DNA from: Chimonanthus salicifolius
Taxonomy: Eukaryota; Streptophyta; Magnoliopsida; Laurales; Calycanthaceae
Length of the DNA stretch: 64,000 nucleotides
Assembly: GCA_013350335.1 (NCBI GenBank)
Contig: CM023540.1
Span: 48,343,222 to 48,407,221, forward strand
Direction: 5' to 3'
The notes beneath the pieces are model-generated. The model saw only the letters and a list, made by a program, of their open reading frames with translations, did not search any database and was not told the DNA's origin. Every line of letters begins with the position of its first letter. The first letter of the stretch is position 1. Made by a program: the position numbers and the translations under genes. Positions 12,775-63,310 of the stretch are shown one piece after another.

Positions 12775-13012
12775 GAGAAAAAGTCATAGGATTTTTCCAT
12801 GTCAATCTGGAAGAGAATCCCCCAACCTCTTCTCCTTTAACCGCATATGAACCAATTCATTTGCAATTAAGACTCCATCGAGGATTTTACGATCCTCCAC
12901 AAATGCCCCTTGAGATTCACTGATGATCTAAGGAAAAACCTCCTTCTGTCTCTATGCTAGGACCTTTGCTAGCAACTCGTATACACAACCTATTAGGCTA
13001 ATAGGTCAGTAA
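12775..13012 (-). mobile_element. LINE B, RT segment (downstream part), minus strand
   Basis: The minus frame reads PISLIGCVYELLAKVLA, then SESQGAFVEDRKILDGVLIA and NELVHMRLKEKR, RT motifs of plant LINEs. It continues from 15991-16440 across the solo LTR insertion. The 3' side stops abruptly at about 12760 beside an A-run and Copia sequence. Confidence 0.85.
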
Positions 13013-15985
13013 TGTAACACCCCAGAAATTTTAAAATTAATCAACGGGATTAGAAAGGGTAATTAATGATTAACTGAGATTAAGGGGACTTATTAAGTAA
13101 TTAACATGGGTATAAGTGGGATTTAATTAAGAGATTAAAATATGATTTAATGTTAAGTGATGTGGTGGGTAATTAAGTCACTGAAAGTTAATGAAAATTA
13201 ACTGATGATGTGGCATCATGCCACATGAGCGATGACATGGCATGCCACATGAATAGGTATAACCCAACACCACACTTAACCCCACTCCCTATAACTTAGG
13301 GCAACCAAAGGAAGGAAAAGCCATCACTCCCTCTTTTTATCCCACTAACACGGCATTCACCCCATTTCCTCTCCCTCACACGGCACTCTCCTTGTTTCAC
13401 TCCCTCTCACACGGCAAACACACCCTTTCTCCATTTCTCACCACCGTGCACCTCCTTCTTCCACCCTTCACACGATTTTCCTCCTCCTCCCTTCTCATCC
13501 ATTAGTGAAATTCAAGCAAGGAAGGAAGCAAGAGAAGGGAAGAAATGAAGAAGAAAGAAGGAAGAGAAATCTTGGAAAAGCTTCATAAGAGGTTAGTTTT
13601 TCTCCCTAGACTTAGTATTAAGACTTAATTTGAGGATTAGGATGGTTTAAAATCAACTCAAGACAAATTTGGATTAAGGAAATGAAAATTAGAAAATATG
13701 GAGATTTTTGGGTTTTCCCAAAACTCATGGAATTTGATTTAAGATCCATGTATTTGTTAATCAAATCATGAATATTGACCTTCTAAAATGTGACAAATCA
13801 CATGTGGAATCAATCCAAGAGGTTAGGTTTAAAAATCAAGGCCAATGACCCACCCCTTTGTGATATTCGAATTCAAAAAACTCGGCCCGCATTGCAGTTT
13901 TCTGCAAGTGACTGTCTGAAGAAGACAGGTCTCGGAACCTGCCTCAGGCATTCCGAGACAAGTTCCGAAAGCTCGGACAGTCAGAGGGAACGGATGACGT
14001 TTTGAGAATTATAGCAAAGGTATGAGGTCTCGGAACCTGGCTCAGATGTTCCGAGGCCAAGTTCCAAGAAGACCAATGAACCCCCCGAAGGACTAATCAC
14101 ATAGAAAAAACATGTTAAGTCCAAAAGAGGACCTGAGGTCTCGGAACCTGGCTCGGAAGTACCGAGACCAAGTTCTGAACAATCTAGTGTGAATTGAAAA
14201 TTTACATGTCTTGGAAGTGCCGAGAGAAAGCTTAGAAGTTCCGAAGTCTCGGAACTTGGTTCGGAGGTTCCGAAACCAAGTTCCAAGCAGACTAACATGA
14301 TGGTATACTTCGGACGATCCAAAGGATAACCCGGATGTTTCGAAGCTTCGGAACAAGCTTCTGAAGTTCCGAACAGAATGACCCAAGTTCCGAACTGGAA
14401 ATGACCAGACTGTTTTGATCTTAACCCCACCCTCTTGTTTTGATCATTAATGTGGGATTAATAAGACACCAATAATATTCTCCAAATCTGATATCCTACG
14501 TAGTAATTAATGAAAGTAATAAGTATTAGATTTGGAAACCAAAGACATTAATTAATGATGTGATTGTTGTCTTAATCCATGGAAATAACCGAAGGATCCG
14601 GAGGTGACTTAAGAGTCGTACGTGCCGTTTCGTGATTCGTCCTCCCCGTCGATTTATCTCCAATCAAGTAGGTTTTCCTACCTGCTTGAAGTATCAAAGT
14701 GATACTATAAATGTATACTTGATTCAAAGTTTTATAAATTGATTCTAATATATATTTTGATGACGATTTGATAAAGTGTAGTTTCAAGCATGGAAAATAT
14801 GGATTATTTTATATATTGTCAAATGGATTTGATATCATTGCATAGACATGGACTTCATGAATTTGCATGGGATGGGAAAGCATGAGACCAAGACAAAGAG
14901 ACGACATACTTTACTCGGAAACATTTATATATGTATGGAATGAATAACCATTGTATATGCCCGCGTCCATAGGTTACAGAAAATATGGCATTCTAATTGG
15001 GCAGAAAGCTCCAGCGTCAGAAAAAGTCCCGAAACCTGCCCAGGAGTATGGGTGTGTAGCGCTCCCTCAGTAGTCCTGGTTAAATTGCTAGTATTGGGTA
15101 GTAGCTCCCAGCTGGTGCTCCGGGAAAGCTACGGACATAAATGGCCAATGTTATAATCATTGAATGAGAAGTAAAGATTGACCAATGCATGGGGCATGAA
15201 AGGGCTTGCATAGATTCATGGCACCCATGGCATCACACTTCATGTTGATTCCTAGATGAATTGAAAGCACTATGATTATTATTATTATTATTAAATGAGC
15301 ATGATTTGGATTACAATGTATTGTTTTCCATTATGAGATATAATTGGATTTTGAACATGTGATTTCATATCTGATTTTCAATGAGGTTTGAATGAGTTAT
15401 GAAATATTAATAGTATGTTTTTCATCACATGTTGGTACCTACTTTGATAGGAATTCTTTCCCTTTTTTAGAAACTGATGTAGGAAATGAGAAAGGCGATG
15501 AGGCCAGACCGAGCAATACCCAAGCATGATTGGAAAGGAAGCAAAATAAAGAGCTTGGAGAGAGTTATACATTTTGATATTTTGGAACTGAAGATAATTT
15601 AATTCATTTTGCCATTTTGTCCATATTTTGAGAGAATGTATTTTTGCAGGAGTTATGAGAATGGAAATGTAATCATTGATGTATAAACTCCTAGATACTT
15701 GTGTTAGACTTGATATTTGTTATGTGGGATCCTTACACTTTGCTTTGGAATGTGAATGGTTATCATTCAGATGCATCAAATATTTTTATATGTTTCCTCA
15801 AGTTTATATTAGTGTGTTGCAAATGTGATAATGGACTTTTGTCCGTGCGCACATACTAGATGGGCCAGTCGAGGGTCGGGTCTTCGGACTGAGACTTAGC
15901 TCGCGTCGTGACGCTCGCCTCTCTCCCCACTCAAATATCCTTATTCTATTACTCTGATCCTAGTGGGAGAGGGAGGGGCGTCACA
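13013..15985 (+). mobile_element. Solo LTR, 2,973 bp, inserted in LINE B
   Basis: Begins tgtaacacccc and ends ggggcgtcaca, a TG...CA pair with inverted ends. Five-base flanks agtaa/tgtaa match at four positions. Deleting the element rejoins the LINE RT motif across the site (SHYxPISLI). No gag/pol is found, so it looks like a single long LTR left by recombination. Ends and length suggest Ty3/gypsy chromovirus (Tekay/Del-like) LTRs; that and the strand are inferences. It carries internal repeats at 13920-14400. Confidence 0.8.
13920..14400. repeat. Degenerate tandem repeat of a partly palindromic unit (ctcggaacctgg...)
   Basis: At least five copies of units containing tctcggaacctggctcgg and ttccgaga-caagttcc, about 70-110 bp apart, lie inside the solo LTR. 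Each unit pairs cggaac with gttccg, so it can fold on itself. ORFs read here are products of the repeat, not genes. Confidence 0.75.
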
Positions 15986-15990
15986 TGTAA

Positions 15991-16440
15991 TGTGACAACT
16001 CAAACGGTCCCTCCCTTTTTGGAATGAGTCAAAAAGGAATTCTTCAACCCCTTGTTTATCACCCATATGCTATAAAATTCCCAGAAGACTTGAAGGAAGA
16101 CCTAGCCAATCGTGTCCCAACAAGTTTTGATAACCCTGAAATTAAATCCATCTGGACCCAGAGCTTTGTCCCCTTTTAGGTTATCAAGTGCCCTCCTAAT
16201 TTCATCTATCGTGAATTCCTTTTCCAACCATTGTGCCCTCTCCTTACTAACCCTCTTAAACTCTATCCCTTCCAAAGTTGGTCGGGATGCCCTGCCCTCC
16301 CCTAACGAGGCAAAACTTAGGCTAGAAAAGGAAGAATCTTGACCTAGGGTCAGAGAGGGAGGGAAATCTACTAAGGGGGCCAGACAAAAGCTCAAAAGTT
16401 CAAAAGAAGACGCAGGGGAAAAGACAGACCCATAAGAAAA
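15991..16440 (-). mobile_element. LINE B, RT segment (upstream part), minus strand
   Basis: The minus frame gives RPTLEGIEFKRVSKERAQWL, then FTIDEIRRALDNLKGDKALG and PDGFNF, the start of the LINE RT. It continues to the insertion site at 15990. Confidence 0.85.
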
Positions 16441-17339
16441 ATCACAAAAGAGAGTACATAGGTGAGATCAAGAACGAGGGTACCCGGCTATAATCTGATG
16501 CAGTGGGCAAGTTTCCTGTTGCAGGGGTCTGATGCTGATATGAAGGAATTGGAATAGGGTCCGTTTGCCGCTGTGTGATGATGAATCCTAACCGCAGGGG
16601 AGATGATATGGGAGGTCCTAATATTGAAGATGAAAGAATGCCAATCGGCTACCTGAGTTCCCAACGTGACTCAGACAATGTCGAATGGGGTCCGACAATC
16701 CACTTCCAAACTCAAAAAGGGCTCAAAGAAGAAGGCTCGGTGATCCAAAACGGTTGCCGCTAATCCATGGAGTATGCCATTGGGAGCCCAACGGTGCATC
16801 CCCAGTAGATAGTGAAACCGTGATAAATGCTTACATTTGCATTTATTTCTTAATTTTATTGAACATTTTCACATTAATTTTGCATTTTATTTCCAAATTT
16901 ACACGTAAAATTATGAATTTTATTTAAAACAACTCATTACGTGTAATTTGTGTTTCAGGAAATCAAACCAACCAATTTAATAAATTTGAGTCAAAAGCCG
17001 GACCGAGTCATGCGAGTCAAATTACAAATCTGAAGCTAGTCGTTGTGGTTGTGTGCATTATCATTTATGGCCTAATTTAATTGCTAAAAGCAATGAATTT
17101 GGGGCTGATGTGTTTAATGAAAAAAGACATTGGAGAGAATTAGCAGTTGGTATGAACTGAGAGCAGAGAAAGGAAAGGATAAGAGAGAGAGTCTTGGATA
17201 GTGTTGAACCATAAGAAAGGAAAGCACCAACGAATTAGAGGGGGGGGCTGAGCTGGATACCTAAATCACAACAAATAGCCGTTGCAGTTTTCTCTTCAAA
17301 ATGGGGATCAGACAGCCAAGCACAGGATGACCGTTGCAA
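16441..17339. other. Unclassified sequence, probably decayed retroelement
   Basis: No protein motif is recognised. The left end still resembles the LINE linker (gagggtacccgg near 16474). The rest is AT-rich with a purine-rich stretch at 17150-17220. Confidence 0.3.
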
Positions 17340-17575
17340 GAGAGAGCCGTTTGGGCTCCTTTGGATTTTTCTGCCACAAAAAGGGGCAACCATCTCACGA
17401 CTCCACCACCCCAATGCAATTTATCCCAAAAACCCAAGAAACCTCAAAGAAACTTGCAAAATTTAACCAGAGATTCCTAGCAATAGGACAGCTAGCAAAG
17501 AGATGATCAACATCCTCCTCTGGGTGACCACACATGGGGCAACTAAGATCTTCACCATCCCTCAACAATTATGCC
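17340..17575 (-). mobile_element. LINE F fragment, zinc-binding RT region
   Basis: The minus strand reads, with shifts, a CPMCGHPEEDVDHLFA-like zinc motif and following residues (cacacatggggcaactaag on plus). It joins directly to an ORF2 start at 17576, so most of RT and endonuclease is missing between. Confidence 0.7.
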
Positions 17576-18420
17576 CCATAGTTCTCTGATTAATGTTAAC
17601 AACAATTCCTCCTTTTTCGATTCTTGAATAAATACGATGTCCACCTTATGTTTCCTGATGAATCGTCTAATGGCCTCTTTTCTCCCTAAGTACAAGACTC
17701 CTAACATTCCAAGTGAGTATCTTCATTAGCACATACTATGTTCCCCATTCCTCGAACCAGTTTAGGGTTGCGTCAGCTTTATCCCCCATTGTAAAACTCC
17801 ATACAGGGGCCTTTCCTATTCTGAAAATTTCTTCCCCGTCTTCCTTAGAGTAACTGCATCTGCACAAAGCTTCAAGCCCGCATGTAGCATAACTTCCTCA
17901 CCACCATTGTCAGCCACACCCCCTCCATTCTCTGCCAAACGCAAACTTTCCCTTGACAACCCCTGGAGACCCCCATCCCTCTTTATGCTTCTCCAATAAT
18001 ATCATTTTCTTCAGATTCAAGAGCTCCTCATCATATGACTAGTACAAACTCTCATTTTACTTCTTTTTCTCCATGTAAGCTCTCTAATTAAATTCTTCGC
18101 GCTAATGTATATTTTTACACCTTCTAGTATTGGCATTGTTCCTCTTGCCTCATCTCTAGCTCTTGGTTTTGTAGGACTTTCTGTCTATTATTAGTCTTAC
18201 TAGATCCTTGAATTGCTTGGTCACCTTTTTATCGCACTCATTTTGTTTTTTTAGGATCTGATAACTAGGAGAAGATTGGTGGTGGCACTCAATCTTGAGG
18301 GCTTTATTAGTTTCAATCTTCTTCACTTTGGGCTCATTTGTCAAAACAATCATTGACCACTGACCTGGCTCATCTCCAGCACTCACATCTTGTCTATCCA
18401 TCACTTCGAGTTTATGTAAT
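17576..18420 (-). mobile_element. LINE F fragment, ORF1 end and endonuclease start
   Basis: The minus strand at 17735-17585 reads MKILTWNVRSLVLREKR and a following VDIVFIQES-like segment, the N-terminus of a LINE AP endonuclease. Upstream, to 18404, an 82-codon Lys-rich ORF is probably ORF1. Together with 17340-17575 it is an internally deleted LINE. Confidence 0.65.
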
Positions 18421-19580
18421 TTTTTTCCTCCGACAATTTTGGCATTTTAGATTGTGATGTTTGCAAATTTTCCAAGCACACTCATACTTCAGTTTTCTCT
18501 TAAAAGGCACACAAAAGTTCATTCTAATGTTTGGGGACTAGCTCCTGCCCCATATGTTACTTGTTATAACCATTTTGCTTCTTTTATTAATGATCTTCAT
18601 GCATGACTTGGTTATATTTGATGAAATCTCGTAACAATTTTCTTTTTTTCTGCTTTCAAACTTTTACGTGCTTTAGTTCACAATGAATATAATGCTCACA
18701 TGAAAACCTCATGCTTTGGTTCACAAGGACTGATAATGGTGGTGAATATTAGTCAAAATGTTTTTCCACTTACACGAATACGGTACCAATCATCAAACTA
18801 GTTTTTCGTATTCTCCTCAGAAGGAGGAAGAGGAAGAGGAAGGGTTGTTGAATGCAAAAAGTAGACATTTTGCTAGAAATGACTCAAGCCTTACTATTCA
18901 AGACGAAGGTACCCAAATATTTGTGGCCACATGCTATTATGACTAGTTGGTACCTCATTAATTGTATGCGAACTCTTGCTTGAGATCACAAATTCCCTCT
19001 GAATATCTTCAACCAGATGAACCTTCATTTGATGTTTCTCCTCATGTCTTTGGGCGTGTTTGTTTTGTCCATGATTTTTCTCTGTCAAAGACAAGTTAGA
19101 TTTGCAAAGCATCAAGTGTGTTTTTGTAGGCTATCCTAATTCAGTAATTCTCAAAAGGTTACTATTGTTATCATCCTGCCAGCCATTGACTTTTTACATA
19201 ACTGGATGTTACTTTTCATGAGTTTACTCCATTTTTTATGCTAGACAGCTAATCTTTCACATCTTCAAGTTCTCCTTAAGTTCTTCCACTCCTTGATTCT
19301 GATATTCCACAAGAACTCTCACTAAAAACGGTCCTCAAAGTATATCAAAGGAAAAAATACGTCTTTGGATCCTTTGCCACTTCCTCAATTTTCCTCCCAT
19401 CCAGGTACGTTTGCTCCTTTTAGTCCTTCAGAGTTTGAGCTTCCTATAAATATTTGTAAAGCTACACTCTTCTACATTGCATCCCCTTAGTAACTTCATT
19501 TCCTATGAAAGATTGTCTAGTTCACATAGGCATTTTGTAGCAGCTCTGTTCCCATATCTTGGAAACTAGCTATCATCATA
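18421..19580 (+). mobile_element. Ty1/copia pol fragment (integrase), decayed
   Basis: Plus frames show CDVCKFSKHTHTSVFS-like zinc-region residues at 18458, VWGLAPAPYVTCYNHFASFI at 18528, the catalytic-core TDNGGEY at 18730, and later HPLSNFISYERLSSSHRHF at 19480, all in Copia order. Numerous stops. Lies 3' of the ABC gene exons and on the opposite strand. Confidence 0.8.
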
Positions 19581-19611
19581 ATCACAATTAATAGTAGAAG
19601 TGGAGTTACTT

Positions 19612-19694
19612 ACGGGTAGTTTCATATATCCACGAGATTAGTCTCACCTCCAATGTGGGTGGAATACCATGCTACTCGAAAAAAAAAAAAAAAA
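19612..19694 (+). repeat. Truncated SINE tail, same family as 57645-57857
   Basis: tttcatatatccacgagatt then agtctcacctccaatgtggg matches the 3' half of that SINE and ends in 15 or more A. Confidence 0.65.
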
Positions 19695-20452
19695 GTGTAA
19701 TACTACAAGCAAAAAGATACAACAACATAACTCATAAAGCTCTTCCTCATTATTTAGGAAATTATAAAATCGTCTACAAGCTGATAATAAAAGCTCACGA
19801 TCCTTGAACCCAGCTAGTGCTCTTGGGCCTCAAGTGTACAACTGGCACCCATGGCTCCTTGGTCCAGTTTACTGAATTATGTCATCCTAGGCTCAAAAAT
19901 GCGCATTGAATCAATGGGCTATGAAAATGTACAAACATGGGTGATGGTCCTGTGATCTTGACCTGAGGGCTCCTGCAGCATCCTCAAGCCAATGGTCCTC
20001 GACCAGAACATAAGTAAACACCTCAGCTTTTGAGTGTACAAGTGGAGCCAAGGCAACTTTTCTGTTATCAGACCATTAACCAAATTATATACTCGAGCCA
20101 AAATGTATGCAGTATCCTCAGGCCCATGACTGAACCAAGATGAGCCCATGGTTTTAACATCTAGACTATTGATCTGATGGAACCACTAATGAGAGACCAT
20201 GCTCCAGAACACAATTTGTCAACCATTTGACTGATTGCCTGATATTGATGGTGAAATACAACAATAGTCAACCAATCTAAGGTTAAACATATGATGATAT
20301 GATTTTTGAATGTTGGTGATTGTTTTTAGAGAATGGTCGAAGAATAATGGCCCATCCATGTTGGGTTTCATCAGATGAATGGTTTGGATTCCCAAAACAT
20401 GGTTCATATGCACAAACAGTAAAGAACTGTGCCTGCTAGAACAAGTAGTCAC
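19695..20452. other. Non-coding, probable last intron of the ABC gene
   Basis: No motif is seen. If the gene is intact, the exon with the H-loop should lie further left than the window. Confidence 0.4.
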
Positions 20453-59371
<38,919 letters not shown>

Positions 59372-60480
59372 CTGCAAGAAGAAACCAAAAGAATCGCAGT
59401 TAAGAACAAACCGGAGTACTGGACACAGCATCAAGATTATTATGAAAAGAAAAAAGATTAATATTCACCATTGAAATATCAACTTTGCTTGATGATGATT
59501 CTACATGGATAACTTTCTCTAGATTTGTCAAACAACCAAATGTGATAAAGGTGAAAAAGAAAACTTTAAGGAGTAGTCAGAGTATCCCTCTTCAGTCAGT
59601 AATTGTTAAAAGCACAACTCCCAATTGGACTAAAGTAGTAGAGCTAGTCCAACTAATGGAAGAGGATTTTAGTATTCAGGAATAAGGATGGAAGGTATGG
59701 ATATAGCACTTATCATGGGAAAATGAATCAAAATCACTAGTTGCAGAAAACGTCAAAGGTACCCATCCTATAAGACTACAAATATGGCTTCTTATGATAT
59801 GGGACAATCAAAAACAACTCCTAAGAGTATCACAAACTAATATACTACAAGTAATGGTCCAAATCCCAAAGTTCAATATGATTCATGTTTTAGGAAATGT
59901 CCCAATCAGACACCTTTGTTACAGCCTTAACACAAATAGATGGACACTTCCTAAAACAACACAACATAGAAAATAAGATATAACAGAGAAAGAAACAAGG
60001 GAAAAAACCTTCTCAAAGAAAAGAAGAGAAGATAATACCACAAACAAGAGATAAGAAAGAAAAAGATGACAATGAGAATTGGCCCATCATGTAGCATGAG
60101 AGAGAGAGAACCAAAATAAATTCCAATAATAATTCACTCATAAATCGTAACTCTACATAAACCCATATATAAAGACCAATAAACATCAACAAAACCTAAT
60201 TTTCTACTTATGAAAAGAGTCTAATCCAACGTACCATAAAACTGACTCTATCTAAAGTAGTTATACTCTAAAGTTAACTCTATTTAGCCCTTCTAAATTT
60301 ACTGGGGAAAAAAGATGAAAAAGAAAAACATTGTTTGAGAAAAGCGAAATTTTCTAGCTAGAGAATCAACCAATTCATTAAGGGACTTGGTTGATGAGAA
60401 TAACAATTTTAATGTAACATCTCATGGCACTAGGGCATCATTCTCCCCTTATTGAAAAGAATATGTCCTCAGATTTGTAA
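59372..60480 (+). other. Upstream intron with an unclassified decayed ORF
   Basis: Plus frames 59467-59685 (66 codons from an ATG at 59485, LQSVIVKSTTPNWTKVVELV) and 59794-59976 read in the same general direction and may be one broken coding region, possibly a retroelement or integrated-virus relic. I do not recognise it. Confidence 0.3.
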
Positions 60481-60489
60481 TGTTTCCTC

Positions 60490-62130
60490 CCAGATCAAAG
60501 ATTTGACAGACCATGGCAATTTGGAGGCACTAAGATCCTAGATGGTTTGAGTTTTCCTCCTCCCTTCGCATTAACTACAGAAGAGTGAGATCTTTGGCAT
60601 AAACCTTGAAAGTGATGAGCTATCTCGTTTGGCAGGTCTTTTCAGATGTGATTCAGCCTCTCTCCCTTATACTTACTTGGGTCACCCCCTTTGCATCGGT
60701 ACCCACAACTATTCTTCGTAAGAGCCCATCAACAGAAAATTGAGCAAACACCTTGCCTCCTGGAAAGTATTTGTCATAAGGTGGCTGGATTACCCTTTTG
60801 AAGCTTGTTCTCGGCTCTGCCTGTCTTCTTCCCATCTCCTTTCAAGAGCCCTAAGAAAGTAATTTCCTCCATTGAAAGGATTACGAAAGATTTCCATTGG
60901 GGAGATCAGAAGGAGAAAAGGAAGGAGCAATTTGGTGAGTTAGCACCAAGTTTGTCTCCCTCTCGATGAGGGTGGTCTTGGAGCTCAGCTTATCAAGGAT
61001 GTCAGCATTGCTCTTCTTTCCAAATGGTGTGGAGGATTGAGTCCGATGAGGAATCCCCCTAGAAGTCGCTGCTCATCGTCAAGTACAGGATTGGTAATCG
61101 TGGGTGAGATATTAACTCTGCTCCTCCTAGAGCATCAGGTCTGTGGAGGGTCACTTGTGCTTGTGTGGATAAATTTAAGCAAGGCATTCGGTTTAAAATG
61201 GGGCATGGTGATCGATTCAGATTTTAGACAGATCCTTGGATTAATTCCACCTCACTAGCCACCAAATTTCCTTCCCTCTACCACTTATCTCTCACTCCTA
61301 ATGGTTTTACCTCTAGCTACTACTCTTTGGCTGGAGACCATCTTGTGTGGGATATTCACTTCCGCCAGAACCTATAGGATGTTGAAACGGATGATTCCTC
61401 ACATCTTTTGATCCTTTTCTCTTCTGTTCAATTCGTGCCTTGGAGGATGATTCCGTCATTTGGTGGCCTGATTCTTTTGGTTCCTTTTTAGTAACGTCTT
61501 TCTATAAGTGGAACAGTCATTGCATTTTTGCTCCGTTAGTGTATCCAACTATCTAGACCTCTAAAACCCCACCTCGTGCCATTAGTTTCCTTTGGACCGA
61601 AGAATTACAGAAAACTCTCACCCAAGACAATATGCGTAAGAGGAGAGGGGTGTTGGTTAGTGCTTGCCCTTTTTGCCTCCAGGCTTCTGAAGATGTGGAT
61701 CATCTCCTGATTCATTGCTCCTCGTGGTTTGTTAGAGTTCTATCCTAGAGCGATTAGGTATCCAATGATCCATGCTCTCTTCAGTTGCTCAGCTTTCCTT
61801 TGCTTGGAAGGTTTCTAATGTCTCCTCTAAGTGCTAGGTGTTGTGGCGCCTTGCCCTTCTTGCCACCATGTGGAGCATCTGGTGGCAACGCAATAATAGT
61901 GTATTTAAGAACTGTGCAAAAAGCTCCCAACGCGTTTGTAATTGGACCATGGCCAAATGCGTGGCATGAGCATCTTCTCTTGTGGATTTCCAACATCTCT
62001 CCATGACTGACATTTTGCGTACCTGAAAAGAGTACATTGGTCTTTCATAGTTTATAGCCATTTCTATCAGTGTTTTCTTCATTTTGGGTGTTCGGCGTTG
62101 TGGGTGTATGAGGTTGAGGGGCTCTTTATT
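60490..62130 (+). mobile_element. LINE L, 5'-truncated, RNase-H-less subfamily, heavily decayed
   Basis: Plus frames, with many shifts, read YTYLGHPLCIG-like RT thumb residues near 60670, EGGLGAQLIKDVSIALLSKW at 60970, a zinc motif CPFCLQASEDVDHLLIHC near 61665, LLATMWSIWWQRNNSVFKNC at 61855 and a 3' end DFQHLSMTDILRT like LINE E. LINE M lies head-on in its tail. Confidence 0.8.
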
Positions 62131-63310
62131 TTATTTTTTAATTTTTTTTTTAGCGGTAACCAAGATATTTCATTAAAATAAAAGCGAACAGATAAAAAAG
62201 AAGAAAGAGGTCTAACAGAGAACAAATACAAAAGAAAAAAGAGGTCTAACACGATTAGACCCAAACAAAAGGAGGAGGTGAAAAACAAGCAAGAAAAAAC
62301 AGTGAAAACAATAAGTACAAAAACTAGAAATCCTCCAATCTCAAAGGAAGAAAATATCCAAGGTTTGTGACACCAAACTTGGCAAAAAAATCCGCCATGC
62401 CATTCGTTGCTCTGCCGATCTGGATAAAGGATACATTCAGCCCCAAAGCCAACTCCCTAATCTCCATAAACCAAAGTGATTTGTTTCCAGGGCAAATGCC
62501 TTTCACCCCTAGCCCAGTTGATAGCATTTGTCGAATCTCCCTCTATAATAAGTTTTCATTGCCCATACATTTTCCAAATATTCAGAGCTCTCCTAATGCT
62601 ACGTATTTTCGGCTCATTGGAACCCTTGGTTCCCACCGACTCATTGAAGTCCAACATCTCTCCATGACTGACATTTTGCGTGCCTGAAAAGAGTACATTG
62701 GTCTTTCATAGTTTATAGCCATTTCTATCAGTGTTTTCTTCCTTTTGGGTGTTCGGCGTTGTGGGTGTATGAGGTTGAGGGACTCTTTATTTTATTTTTT
62801 ATTTTATTTAACGGTAACCAAGATATTTCATTAAAATAAAAGAGAACAAATACAAAAGAAGAAAGAGGTCTAACAGAGAACAAATACAAAAGAAAAAAGA
62901 GATCTAACAGGATTAGACCCAAACAAGAAAAGGTAAGCTGAAAAACAAGCAAGAAAAATAGTGAAAACTATAAGTACAAAAACAAGAAATCCTCCACTCT
63001 CAAAGGAGGAAAATATCCAAGGAAAGGTCTGTGACACCAAGCTTGGAAAAAAACCTGCCATGTCATTCGTTGCTCTGCTGATCTAGACAAAGGATACATT
63101 CATCCCCAAAGCTAATTCCCTAATCTCCTAAACCAAAGTGATCTATTTCCAGGGCAAATGCCTTTCACCCCTAGCCCAGTTGATAGAATTTGTCGAATCT
63201 CCCTCTATAATAAGTTTTCCTTGCCCATTCATTTTCCAAATATTCAGAGCTCTCCTAATGCTAAATATTTCCACCTCATTGGAATCCTTGGTTCCCACCG
63301 ACTCATTGAA
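61989..63310. repeat. Tandem duplication, 661-bp unit, across the LINE L / LINE M junction
   Basis: 61989-62649 and 62650-63310 align end to end from tccaacatctctccatgact to ccgactcattgaa with a few percent differences. Each unit has a LINE L tail followed by the 3' end of LINE M. Confidence 0.9.

Noticed and set aside
13981..14430. 149-codon minus ORF with repeated LGTSEPGSETS peptides
   Set aside because: Falls on the palindromic repeat array of the first solo LTR; repeats, not coding constraint, explain it.
60653..60835. Minus ORF as the N-terminal exon of the ABC transporter
   Set aside because: The plus strand here reads as the thumb of a LINE RT, and the minus peptide shows no match to the ABCB27 N-terminus.
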